64,000 nt of DNA from Nitrospira sp. (GCA_002634385.1 NSJL01000006.1:124001-188000); one strand, 5' to 3'; positions 23,669-31,170 are shown, numbered from the stretch's first letter. Notes: a model not told the origin generated them from the sequence alone. Numbers and translations: made by a program.

Positions 23669-23947
23669 CTATCGACATAGGCTTTTTGATTTTTCTGCCA
23701 TTTTAGACAGCACTCTTGCTTGGATTGCATGCCGGATAAGGTCTGCCACTTCGTCCGCCCGCCTCTCCGGTTCGGTGGCACTTAGGGCAAGCCCTGACAC
23801 AAGGTCTGCACAAAGGCGCATTGCGATAAGGACGAGCGCCGCATTGTCATCCCGCGCTGCCGCCGCTAACATCTCCTCCGAATATGCTTTTACCAGTTCT
23901 TCGAGCGATTCGGCTTTTGTTTCGCTTCTCGCTTCGTTCGCTTCCAT
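23669..23947 (-). CDS. Small helical protein, paralogue of neighbours
   Basis: 92 aa. LVKAYSEEMLAAAARDDNAA and RLCADLVSGLALSATEPERR follow the same helix pattern (A..GN..A......L...LV.GLA....DP...A) as the proteins at 22942 and 24216. Good ATG and GGAGAAAAC ribosome site. Function unknown. Confidence 0.68.
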   Translation of the reverse strand: MEANEARSETKAESLEELVKAYSEEMLAAAARDDNAALVLIAMRLCADLVSGLALSATEPERRADEVADLIRHAIQARVLSKMAEKSKSLCR

Positions 23948-23983
23948 GTTTTCTCCTTTTTCTCAGGGTTATGCTGCCAGACT

Positions 23984-24202
23984 TTATTGTTTGATGGCTT
24001 TGCGATAAAGCCATTCCAAAACAAAAAACGAACAGCAAAGTAACGGCAAATCAAAAAACCATGGACGCACAGGCGTTAAGAGCTGCCATAGTGCCGCCCA
24101 CGCTGTCCAGCGGTATGCCATTGCGCCGTGAAAGAGAGGGATGAGCAGGTATGCCAGCAACGCAAATCCCGCAAGATGCTCTATGGTCAGGTTTAAATAC
24201 AT
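23984..24202 (-). CDS. Small two-helix membrane protein
   Basis: 72 aa with two hydrophobic helices (EHLAGFALLAYLLIPLF and FFDLPLLCCSFFVLEWLY) and a short charged C-terminus. Start set by GGGAGGAG. Topology is holin-like, but its place in an early, repressor-controlled operon argues for membrane anchoring or exclusion. Confidence 0.62.
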   Translation of the reverse strand: MYLNLTIEHLAGFALLAYLLIPLFHGAMAYRWTAWAALWQLLTPVRPWFFDLPLLCCSFFVLEWLYRKAIKQ

Positions 24203-24215
24203 TGCACTCCTCCCG

Positions 24216-24599
24216 TCAGGGCTTCACCGTGTTAGCACCTGTGTTAGCACTTGCAGCCTTGAAGTTTTTCACCTTCTGCAGTTCCTCAACATACTTGTCG
24301 GTGTTGCTAAGCAGCGCACTTGAAAAGATCGCTGCTCCTTCCAGCGCTGCTTGCTTCGGATCCGCCGATCCGGCGGAGAGGCCGACCATTAACTTTATGG
24401 TGAGCTCAAACGATTTTTCTGTCGCGTTGCTCCAATTACCGTCTGCGGCGTGCTTTGCGATGTCGATAAGATGTTTCATGATAATCGCCTTCAGTCGTTC
24501 ATCTGCTGCGATTGTGGGTGTCTCCTTACTTTCTGGTTTTGCTTTCGATGCTGCCTTTTCGATTCCTTCAAGGTCAACTCCTTTGTGCCATGCGCTCAT
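24216..24599 (-). CDS. Small helical protein, paralogue of neighbours
   Basis: 127 aa. IIMKHLIDIAKHAADGNWSN then TEKSFELTIKLMVGLSAGSA and DPKQAALEGAAIFSSALL carry the shared helix pattern, with added N- and C-terminal tails. The very C-terminus (ASANTGANTVKP) is encoded by two tandem copies of the dispersed TGCTAACA motif (24230-24249). Unknown role. Confidence 0.68.
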   Translation of the reverse strand: MSAWHKGVDLEGIEKAASKAKPESKETPTIAADERLKAIIMKHLIDIAKHAADGNWSNATEKSFELTIKLMVGLSAGSADPKQAALEGAAIFSSALLSNTDKYVEELQKVKNFKAASANTGANTVKP

Positions 24600-24630
24600 A
24601 GATTTTCTCCTTTTGTATTGTTTTGTATTG

Positions 24631-24795
24631 TTATTTTGTCCTCGCCATCAGGCTGCCGTCTGCCATTTGCCTTGGCGGGAGGTCCAGGAATTCAAGCCAG
24701 GCGCACCTCGCCCGCTCTGCCGCTTCCTGCACAGTCTCAAGGATCCTGTCGGTCCCTTTCTGGTGGGCGTGGTACCTCCAAAAGCTCACCTTCAT
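24631..24795 (-). CDS. Small hypothetical protein
   Basis: 54 aa from ATG at 24795 with AAGGAGGGG upstream. MKVSFWRYHAHQKGTDRILE followed by TVQEAAERARCAWLEFLDLP. Compact and plausible, but unassigned. Confidence 0.65.
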   Translation of the reverse strand: MKVSFWRYHAHQKGTDRILETVQEAAERARCAWLEFLDLPPRQMADGSLMARTK

Positions 24796-24811
24796 TTCTG
24801 ACCCCTCCTTG

Positions 24812-25639
24812 TTACTCGGCAAAGACTACATGCCCTGCCAGCTTGCTTTTCAAGGTTTGCACGGCTGCTTCCGGGGAGTAATAGTCCTCTCCATTCGCCT
24901 CCATCTCTACAGAATTCATACAGGTGAAAACAATGGCCCCTTCTTTTTTGTAGGTGGTCGGCGTGCCGTATCCGTGGCAGTGGTCTTTTTTGAAGACCTT
25001 CTCAGTCACAGCGAAGAGGATCCGGCGGAGATAGGCCGGGCAGGCAGTAAGGAATGCTATCATGTCCCTGCTGTAGCCGTTTCGGGTGTCCACCGGGAGC
25101 TCAATGCGGAGGTTCTCCCGGTTGAAACCGTTCTCATGTTCACCATTGCAACGCTCCACGAAATTAACCTTCAGGGCATAGTGCCGGTGCAACGCGTCGA
25201 TCAGGGCAGTGATGACCGCGCCCCGGTTTATGATCTTCGACTCCTTGACGCCGGAGGAGATGGAGCAGTTAACAATTATCTCCAGGGAGGGCTTTTGCCG
25301 CTCCTCGGGGACCGCGGCAAGCCAGCATTCCGGTACGCCTTCCAGGTAGGCGCCCACGTCGATGCACTCCCCGGTCACATCGTAGTTGTAGGAGATCCCG
25401 GCTTCAATTTCCATCTTTGATTCCAGGACGTCGGCAATGAGGGCGATTACCTCGGACCCCTCCGGCCAGCCGGAGATGAGGCATTTTTCCGCTTCGGCGA
25501 AGGTCATGGCGCACCAGTCCTTATTTACCGGATACCGCTTGGAAAAGTTCGTCTCCGGCACATCCTGGATGTACCGGAAGATATCTTCCGTGGAATCGAA
25601 GGTGATGATATTGAGCTTGCCCTCTTTCGTCAGTTGCAT
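24812..25639 (-). CDS. Partner protein of the AAA+ ATPase (DUF7192-like)
   Basis: 275 aa. FDSTEDIFRYIQDVPETNFS is followed by PVNKDWCAMTFAEAEKCLIS and GWPEGSE, then a beta-rich core (SLEIIVNCSISSGVKESKII) and helices. The order (ATPase, then this protein 10 bases later) matches the gene pair seen beside CobS/MoxR-like ATPases in phages. The VWA-like core suggests an ATPase-VWA system in which the pair remodels a protein target; this is inference. Confidence 0.7.
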   Translation of the reverse strand: MQLTKEGKLNIITFDSTEDIFRYIQDVPETNFSKRYPVNKDWCAMTFAEAEKCLISGWPEGSEVIALIADVLESKMEIEAGISYNYDVTGECIDVGAYLEGVPECWLAAVPEERQKPSLEIIVNCSISSGVKESKIINRGAVITALIDALHRHYALKVNFVERCNGEHENGFNRENLRIELPVDTRNGYSRDMIAFLTACPAYLRRILFAVTEKVFKKDHCHGYGTPTTYKKEGAIVFTCMNSVEMEANGEDYYSPEAAVQTLKSKLAGHVVFAE

Positions 25640-25649
25640 GGCGCCCTCC

Positions 25650-26840
25650 CTATACCCTGCTCATGATCCTGTTTTTTACTTCCGTGCTAACACCCTGGAA
25701 GATCAGCATGTCGAGGACCTCTTCTTCCGTAAGTCCGTCTTCAAGCAGGTCCGCCCCATGGATAGACGCACGGGGAGAGGCGATAACGTCCTCTTTCAGT
25801 CCTGCGATGGTCCGCCGGATGCTCTGGACCTTCCGGGTCCAGTCCTTGTTCGGGGAGATGGCCATCTCCATGTGCTCGTCATAGGGGAATTCGATGAACA
25901 GAAACCGGTTCCGGGTAGCGGCGTCCATCTGATTCCGCCCTACGTACTTCCGATCATTGCCTAAGCCAAAGGTGTTGGCACAGGCAAAGAGGACGAAATC
26001 CTTATGCTTTTCGATCATTCCGTCAGGGAAGGAGCACAGGCCATTTGCCGTGGCGCTGTTCAGAAGCACCAGGACATTGGCATTCCCCGCGTCGATTTCA
26101 TCCAAGCAGAAGACTCCGCCGTGCTCGTATGCCTTCCGGAACATCGAGGGGATGTACCGGCCGGAGGCGTCGATGAAGCCGAAAAGGTCTGATTTGGTTG
26201 TCTGCATGGATACGCTCATGCAGTAGAAAGGGAGGTCCAGCGCCGTGGCGACGTTGTGCACCACGGTCGTTTTCCCGGACCCCGCAGGTCCCACCAGGGC
26301 GACGTTCTTCCGGCGGGCTGCTATCTTCAGGAGCTTGGGGAACAGATAGTGCTGTACCCCCATGTCCTTCGGCTCGGGGGAGGTGGGGGAGGAGACAGAA
26401 ATGCGATGGGTGAAGCCTTCGAGGGCTCGCTCTATCTCCCGCTGTACGAGAGCGGAGACGGCCTCTTCATCCAGTGAGGGGGTTTTGATCCTGCCTTCGA
26501 GGAGAGAGGCGAGGGCATCGGCAAGAGCGGCCTCTTTGCCGTTCCCATTGCCGGAAATAGGGCGAGGCGCAGGAGCAGGGGTAGATGCAGGAGCGAGGAC
26601 CTCCCCGACAGGTTTTCCCTCGAGGATAGCCTGGATGAGGTCGCTCCTCTTCGCCCCCGCGATATAGAGGCCCTTCAGAAAGGTGCTGCAGTTCTTCCGG
26701 GCATAGTCCCGGAGTTCCGCGACGGTCAACCCCTTGAGCTTTGCTTCAAGCAGCTCACGGTCTGCCTCTTCAATAATCCCATCTATCGTCTTCCCTGCCT
26801 CTTCCGCCATCTCTTTCATTGCCGCTTCCATCTCTTCCAT
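25650..26840 (-). CDS. AAA+ ATPase, CobS/MoxR-like, with SAP-like domain
   Basis: 396 aa. Residues ~30-70 hold a SAP/HeH-like helix-extended-helix (LKGLTVAELRDYARKNCSTF, AGAKRSDLIQAILEGKP), then an Ala/Pro linker. The AAA+ core has Walker A VALVGPAGSGKTTVV, SVSMQTTKSDLFGFID, Walker B GGVFCLDEIDAGN, sensor-1 FVLFACANTFG and the Arg region AATRNRFLFIEF. This is the CobS/MoxR branch that acts with a VWA-type partner. First gene after the repressor-controlled promoter at 26882-26911, so silent in the lysogen. Confidence 0.88.
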   Translation of the reverse strand: MEEMEAAMKEMAEEAGKTIDGIIEEADRELLEAKLKGLTVAELRDYARKNCSTFLKGLYIAGAKRSDLIQAILEGKPVGEVLAPASTPAPAPRPISGNGNGKEAALADALASLLEGRIKTPSLDEEAVSALVQREIERALEGFTHRISVSSPTSPEPKDMGVQHYLFPKLLKIAARRKNVALVGPAGSGKTTVVHNVATALDLPFYCMSVSMQTTKSDLFGFIDASGRYIPSMFRKAYEHGGVFCLDEIDAGNANVLVLLNSATANGLCSFPDGMIEKHKDFVLFACANTFGLGNDRKYVGRNQMDAATRNRFLFIEFPYDEHMEMAISPNKDWTRKVQSIRRTIAGLKEDVIASPRASIHGADLLEDGLTEEEVLDMLIFQGVSTEVKNRIMSRV

Positions 26841-26881
26841 CTGCTGCCCTCCTTCGGGTGGTGGTGTGCCTCAATGATTCT

Positions 26882-26934
26882 ATTTTATTCGAAAACGAAT
26901 AAATTTGTCAAGAAAAAAATGCATGTGCGAATAG
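26882..26934 (-). promoter_or_regulatory. Second repressor-controlled leftward promoter
   Basis: On the minus strand TTGACA (26911-26906) and TAAAAT (26887-26882) are 18 bases apart. A perfect palindrome TTATTCG-AAAA-CGAATAA (26885-26902) lies across spacer and -10. A second, weaker site (ATGCATGTGCGAATAG, 26919-26934) lies upstream. About 40 bases align with the promoter at 19588-19637. Transcription would start near 26875 and reach the ATPase start at 26840. Confidence 0.75.
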
Positions 26935-26978
26935 ATCAACCAAAACAAGCACATAGAAACCACCAAAAAGGCATCCTG

Positions 26979-27052
26979 ATACTTGCCAGAGCAAGTATTG
27001 ACAAAATCCTACATACCTTTTTATACTCAACCATACTTGCTCAGGCAAGAAT
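26979..27052 (+). promoter_or_regulatory. Promoter of the P63C gene with twin palindromic operators
   Basis: TTGACA (26998-27003), 18 bases, TATACT (27022-27027). A perfect palindrome ATACTTGC-CAGA-GCAAGTAT (26979-26998) abuts the -35 and a near copy ATACTTGC-TCAG-GCAAGAAT (27033-27052) covers the start site. The operator sequence differs from the CI-type sites, so another dimeric regulator must act here. Confidence 0.75.
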
Positions 27053-27071
27053 GCGTTATTGTGGAGGGATT

Positions 27072-28139
27072 ATGAGTGAAAATGAAAGGCTTGATGGGGA
27101 GTTAGCTGAAGCCGCAAAGAAGCTGTCGTCATTAGGTGCAAAGAAAGGTGGGGAAGCAAGGGCGTTATCTCTTACTCCTGAAAAACGTTCAGAGATAGCA
27201 CGCAATGCCGTAATGAAACGCTGGGAGAGCAATAAAGGGGAGTCGTTACCAATAGCGACTTATGGCTCGCCGGATCGCCCCTTAAAAATTGGAGGGGCAG
27301 AAATTCCTTGTTATGTTCTCGATAATGGCAAGCGCGTACTTGTGCAAGGTGCCATGCTGACAGCATTGGATATGAAACAAGGGACAGCCGGACGTGGGAC
27401 CGGTGATCGTTTGCTAAAATTCTTGTCTACAAGATCAATAAAACCATTTGCAGACAAATACTTAAACAATATGATCATTGAGCCTATTAAGTTCCGCACA
27501 GCAGGTGGCAATATTGCTCACGGATATGAAGCTACAATATTAGCAGACATTTGTGATGCAGTTCTTGAAGCACGGAAAGAGGGAAAGCTTAACTACCAGC
27601 AGGAACATATAGCAAGACAATGTGAAATATTAGTAAGAGGTTTTGCAAGAGTCGGCATCATAGCTCTTGTTGATGAAGTCACTGGTTATCAGGATAAACG
27701 CACCAAAGAGGCCTTGCAACAAATATTGGAGCAATTCATAGCCAAGGAATTGCAACCATGGGTCAAGACGTTTCCTGATGACTTTTACAAAGAAATATTT
27801 AGACTGAACGGATGGCCATTTAATACCAACTCAATTAAAAAACGGCCTGGAGTTATCGGGACGTGGACGAACGATATTGTATACGCTCGCCTTGCCCCTG
27901 GGGTGCGTGAAGAATTACACCGCATTGCAGAAAGAGATGAAAAGGGTCGCCCTAAACATAAGCTATTCCAAAGATTAACAGAGAGCACTGGACACCCAAA
28001 ACTTAGAGAGCACCTTGTGGTAGTAACAACTCTCATGAAAGCAGCAGGAAATTGGAAAGAATTCAAGCGTATGATTCAACGAGCTTTGCCTGCTTACAAC
28101 ACCAATTTAGAGCTACCATTGGATGAAGAAAATGGATGA
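27072..28139 (+). CDS. P63C domain protein
   Basis: 355 aa from ATG at 27072 (GGAGGGATT upstream). The N-terminal part resembles a helical module (LGAKKGGEARALSLTPEKRS). The C-terminal P63C domain is clear: VTGYQDKRTKEALQQILEQF, WVKTFPDDFYKEIFRLNGWP, PGVIGTWTNDIVYARLAPGV and TGHPKLREHLVVVTTLMK. P63C proteins occur on many phages and mobile elements; their activity is unknown. Base composition is clearly more AT-rich than its neighbours and it stands alone in the opposite direction, so it looks like a recently acquired cargo gene with its own control. Confidence 0.85.
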   Translation: MSENERLDGELAEAAKKLSSLGAKKGGEARALSLTPEKRSEIARNAVMKRWESNKGESLPIATYGSPDRPLKIGGAEIPCYVLDNGKRVLVQGAMLTALDMKQGTAGRGTGDRLLKFLSTRSIKPFADKYLNNMIIEPIKFRTAGGNIAHGYEATILADICDAVLEARKEGKLNYQQEHIARQCEILVRGFARVGIIALVDEVTGYQDKRTKEALQQILEQFIAKELQPWVKTFPDDFYKEIFRLNGWPFNTNSIKKRPGVIGTWTNDIVYARLAPGVREELHRIAERDEKGRPKHKLFQRLTESTGHPKLREHLVVVTTLMKAAGNWKEFKRMIQRALPAYNTNLELPLDEENG

Positions 28140-28163
28140 TGAAAAACAAACTAACCTATGATT

Positions 28164-28206
28164 ATACCCTATGGATAGGGTATCGATAGGGTATTGATAG
28201 GGTATC
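28164..28206. repeat. Three 11-bp tandem repeats preceded by an inverted half
   Basis: GATAGGGTATC, GATAGGGTATT and GATAGGGTATC follow head to tail (28174-28206); ATACCCTAT (28164-28172) faces the first copy and can form a hairpin with it. They lie just after the P63C gene. Possible iterons, a regulator array or a terminator stem. Confidence 0.65.
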
Positions 28207-28234
28207 TGGGGCGGGATCGTTCCCGGGGTGGATA

Positions 28235-28263
28235 GGGCAAAATTTAAGTTGGCGGGGAATAGA
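28235..28263. repeat. 29-bp direct repeat, left copy, flanking brnTA
   Basis: Matches 29001-29029 at 27 of 29 bases; shared core AAGTTGGCGGGGAATAGA. Lies just beyond the end of the BrnA gene. See right copy. Confidence 0.75.
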
Positions 28264-28288
28264 AAAAGAAAGAGCCCTTTCGGGCTCT
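28264..28288 (-). terminator. Rho-independent terminator of brnTA
   Basis: On the minus strand AGAGCCC-GAAA-GGGCTCT (28288-28271) is followed by TTTCTTTTTCT. It directly follows, and touches, the BrnA stop codon. Confidence 0.75.
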
Positions 28289-28685
28289 ATTCCTGTGGAT
28301 GCTCTTTGATATGCTTTTTCAGTATCTCGTCCAGTCGGGTTTGCCAGCCTCTTCCCTTGCTCTTGAAGTAGGCCACCACGTCAGGGGAGAGACGGACGGT
28401 AGTGCGTATCTTGGTGGGCTCTTTCTGCGGTCCCCTGCCTCTCCGTTCTTTCCGGTACGCTTCAACGAGTTCTGGGACTACTTCCGCTGCAGGACGCATG
28501 CGCCGGAAGTCCTCTTCGGTGAGTTCGGGGTTGTCCGGGTCTTCTGCAATTCCGCGATTGATTGCGGCCTCTTCCTCCTCTTCGGTGACAAGCACCATGC
28601 GCGGCTGCTTCTTTTTCCTCAGGGCGCGCAGTTCTTCACTTGTGTACGACACCACGTTAGGCTCATCCTTGTATGGTCTTTTCAT
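28287..28685 (-). CDS. brnA: BrnA-type antitoxin
   Basis: 132 aa from ATG at 28685. The N-terminal region (VVSYTSEELRALRKKKQPRM) and TEEDFRRMRPAAEVVPELVE are typical of BrnA; the C-terminal ribbon-helix-helix (KIRTTVRLSPDVVAYFKSKG, WQTRLDEILKKHIKE) binds DNA. It neutralises BrnT and represses the operon together with it. Its start overlaps the toxin gene end by 23 bases. Confidence 0.88.
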   Translation of the reverse strand: MKRPYKDEPNVVSYTSEELRALRKKKQPRMVLVTEEEEEAAINRGIAEDPDNPELTEEDFRRMRPAAEVVPELVEAYRKERRGRGPQKEPTKIRTTVRLSPDVVAYFKSKGRGWQTRLDEILKKHIKEHPQE

Positions 28686-28938
28686 ATCGCTTCCTCTCCC
28701 TTCCATTCGCCTTTCTCAGGCTTATAATGCGTTTGTTTTCACCGCGCTCCGTGAAGATCAGGCAATGTACCGCATCGTCCAGATACCCGAGCGCTATGTA
28801 ACGCGGCTCTCCATACTCCTTACGAGTATCGGGCACGACCAGAGCAGTATCCCACTCGAAATCTACAACGTCGATGAAATCGATACCATGCTTTCTCAGG
28901 TTGCTCAACCGCTTTTCCTCGTCCCATTCATAGATCAT
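28663..28938 (-). CDS. brnT: BrnT-type ribonuclease toxin
   Basis: 91 aa from ATG at 28938. IYEWDEEKRLSNLRKHGIDF is the BrnT signature (WDxxKxxxNxxKHGxxF), followed by DTRKEYGEPRYIALGYLDDA and LIFTERGENKRIISLRKANG with the conserved Arg-rich RExxxY end. BrnT is a RelE-fold RNase that arrests growth on stress. Expressed from the consensus promoter at 28944-28972. Full length and intact. Confidence 0.9.
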   Translation of the reverse strand: MIYEWDEEKRLSNLRKHGIDFIDVVDFEWDTALVVPDTRKEYGEPRYIALGYLDDAVHCLIFTERGENKRIISLRKANGRERKRYEKTIQG

Positions 28939-28943
28939 GTTAT

Positions 28944-28972
28944 ATTGTACAGACAATAAAATAGGATGTCAA
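28944..28972 (-). promoter_or_regulatory. brnTA promoter with operator
   Basis: On the minus strand TTGACA (28972-28967), 17 bases, TACAAT (28949-28944). A palindrome ATTGT-CTGT-ACAAT (28957-28944) overlaps the -10, a suitable site for BrnA autorepression. Confidence 0.75.
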
Positions 28973-29000
28973 GGGGATAGAGCAAGGAGCGAGCCGGGCG

Positions 29001-29029
29001 GGGTAAATTTTAAGTTGGCGGGGAATAGA
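29001..29029. repeat. 29-bp direct repeat, right copy, flanking brnTA
   Basis: Same orientation as 28235-28263, separated by about 737 bases that contain exactly the toxin-antitoxin module with its promoter and terminator. Suggests that the module entered, or can leave, by recombination between these copies. Confidence 0.75.
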
Positions 29030-30330
29030 TCAAGCCTCTTCGCCTTTCCCCTTGCCTCTGTAGTTGTCTCTTCCTCCTCCTGTAGTCCTGCAGCCTCTCC
29101 TGTCTCTTCTCTCCCGGTAAGTAGATATCAGTCAGTAAAAGAGAGAAAGGCCAAAAGCAATGAAAAGCAAAAGCATCACCCAATGGAAGAAGAATGCACC
29201 AAAGGCAAAAATACAGAAAAACCCTGCATGCCCTGTACTGTTAAGCCTGTCAGTTGGATACGGTTTACCATGCTTCTGATTCCTGGTAAGGTTTCAGGTG
29301 CCTGAGGATCAGCTATTTCAACGTGTTAGCACGAGTTAGCAGCTGCCAGCGCCTCTATTTCTGAGAGGTTTGCCGGTGGTCAGTGCAGGTTTCGGCCGGT
29401 TGTTGCCGGGGAGTGCGGTTGCTGCCGTGGTCGTCAGCTTTTGGCTGTTTGCGGCGGGGAGGGACGGGGGAGAGGGGTAGTTGGGCATTCAGCAGCAGGC
29501 CCTGAAGTCGCCCGAATTGGATCGATTGAGCGGGATCCGGGTCCGTTTCGCAAGCGACAAGGCCGTTTTGGGCTGTCCTCATGGTCTTGTTCCCGAGGGG
29601 TTGTCGAGTGAAATGTATCCTTAACCCAGCGGCTAAGAATACATCTATGATTCCAGGCCATTCAAGCGGGATAGTGCGAATCCGTGCAAACCCGCATAAA
29701 AGCTCATTCTATGCTTTTTTATGTGGCGTAAGTAGCTGATATAACTGGAATAAACAACTGTTGCGAAGAGGTGCAACTGTCCATAATTAACCGTAATGGA
29801 TATTATCGGACATTTTTTATTACCTGTTCCTGAATAAATGGCTTATTTACGCCATTTGTGGAAAGAAGTGTTCGAGAACAGCATGATAAGAGCGACTTTC
29901 GGAGAAGGGCGTTCCAGGCGGTGAGGGGAGGTTCGCCTTCGAGGGTGAGTCGGTGTCTGCGTGCCTGCGTGCTACATTCATGCTGAAATGCTAGCACGAT
30001 CAGGGGGTTCCCGTCAAGGGGAAAACAATACTTATCGCCTGACCCCCGGCATGGACCCGCCTGAACCAGACCACCCCCTGCCTTTCTATGTACTCCCATC
30101 TACCCGCGCAACTCGCATCCTGTCAGATCAAAAAATAATTAAAATCAATAGCAAAACCTGGTGCAAAGAATTTAACATAATTCACAAAGAATCCCCCAAT
30201 GCCCCGAAATAACCGTAAAAAACACCGCCGAAAGGGGTCCCAACGCCTCTTCCTCCCCTCCCCGATTCTGCTTTAAAGGGTGTGGCATGCCTCCGGCTCT
30301 GAAAATTTTTTTGGTGTCCGTGAAAGCGCA
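29030..30330. other. 1.3-kb region without a convincing gene
   Basis: Short frames on both strands lack ribosome sites and protein-like composition. The region holds a dispersed-motif pair (GTGTTAGCAC at 29323-29332 followed by GAGTTAGCAG) and a 32-bp palindromic element (29613-29644). It separates the leftward and late arms and is the most likely place for late control signals or a second origin. Confidence 0.55.
29613..29644. promoter_or_regulatory. 32-bp palindromic element, copy 1
   Basis: ATGTAT-NN-TTAA ... GCGGCTAA-NN-ATACAT, identical in layout and length to 30331-30362. The outer arms ATGTAT/ATACAT and inner TTA/TAA are symmetrical, as for the binding site of a dimeric regulator. Confidence 0.65.
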
Positions 30331-30362
30331 ATGTATAGTTAAGTCGGCGGCTAATCATACAT
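30331..30362. promoter_or_regulatory. 32-bp palindromic element, copy 2
   Basis: Second copy, just upstream of a possible promoter (TTGAAA 30367-30372, 17 bases, CATACT 30390-30395) that would start transcription at the first late gene. Suits an activator or repressor site of the late operon. Confidence 0.65.
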
Positions 30363-30401
30363 TCCCTTGAAAATCGCACCTGAAACTGCCATACTCCCGG
30401 C

Positions 30402-30593
30402 ATGAGGAAGCAGCGCCACAGAAAATTGTCTTTCACCTACCAGGATATTGCTGCTGCAAAGGGTGTAAGCATATACGCGGTCTGGCAGGCAGTGGCCCGC
30501 GGCATGCTCGATCCCGGCGATCTTCAGAGCGTGTGCCGGTACATCAGTCGAGGGAAATGCAAGCATACTTTGAGCAAACACCCTGAAAAATAA
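30402..30593 (+). CDS. Small HTH protein
   Basis: 63 aa. LSFTYQDIAAAKGVSIYAVW then QAVARGMLDPGDLQSVCRYI reads as a helix-turn-helix. It lacks a clear Shine-Dalgarno; the putative promoter just upstream would give an almost leaderless message. First gene of the rightward late arm and therefore a candidate late regulator. Confidence 0.55.
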   Translation: MRKQRHRKLSFTYQDIAAAKGVSIYAVWQAVARGMLDPGDLQSVCRYISRGKCKHTLSKHPEK

Positions 30594-30800
30594 TAACTTT
30601 CTGCTCGAACTTCCGCGGTATGGTCCCCCTTTGCCTCTTCCCCCCGTTCAATATAGCGTAACCTGTTAATTTATAAAGAACTTTACCGTGGTGCCCCTGG
30701 TCGATGCCCTGCGGGCCTCTTGTGTCCACAAACTGAATCCTTCTCTCCAAGTGTGCCCCTGTTGTGACTACGGCGATCCCGCCTTGGCCTCCACCTCCGA

Positions 30801-30815
30801 GGTCGATTTATTGAC
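30801..30815 (+). promoter_or_regulatory. Repeated late-promoter-like box, copy 1
   Basis: GGTCGATTTATTGAC, identical to 37272-37286 and followed in both places by T- or A-rich sequence. It precedes the HNH-like gene by about 30 bases; the TTGAC part can act as a -35. Confidence 0.5.
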
Positions 30816-30846
30816 TTTTTTTGAAATCACTGCCATTTTGCTTTTC

Positions 30847-31170
30847 ATGAGCCTCTTCAAAAAGAAGACATATCGCTCCGAGCGATTCCTGGAATTCACC
30901 CGGCGGCAATCGTGCCTGATACGGAAGACGCCCTCTCCGGATCCGCATCATCTCTTTACCGGCGGCATGGGGATCAAGTGCTGTGATCTCTACAGCATCC
31001 CGCTGGACCGGCTGGTGCATGACGAGCTGCATACCATCGGGAGGGGATCGTTCGAGAACCGGCACGGAATTGACCTCACAAGGGAGCTGCTTATTCATAT
31101 GGCCCGGTACATCTGTCTTCTGGAGGGGAACGATCCGGACGAGTACGATTGGGGGGTAAAAAAGCAGTGA
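30847..31170 (+). CDS. HNH-like protein (DUF968-type)
   Basis: 107 aa from ATG at 30847. CLIRKTPSPDPHHLFTGGMG, CCDLYSIPLDRLVHDELHTI and GRGSFENRHGIDL give the Cys/His pattern of DUF968-like HNH proteins (C..C...PHH ... H..H). Placed immediately upstream of the terminase genes, where HNH proteins assist packaging nucleases in many phages. GTGA overlap with the next gene. Confidence 0.75.
   Translation: MSLFKKKTYRSERFLEFTRRQSCLIRKTPSPDPHHLFTGGMGIKCCDLYSIPLDRLVHDELHTIGRGSFENRHGIDLTRELLIHMARYICLLEGNDPDEYDWGVKKQ

Noticed and set aside
23984-24202. Holin
   Set aside because: Two hydrophobic helices fit, but the gene lies in a repressor-controlled early operon with no endolysin or spanin nearby.
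29355-29661. Two overlapping minus-strand small genes
   Set aside because: Composition is Pro/Arg-rich without a ribosome site; the stretch looks non-coding.
30688-30846. N-terminal extension of the HNH-like gene
   Set aside because: The upstream in-frame codons give unlikely sequence and would include the repeated promoter-like box; the ATG at 30847 fits the family start.
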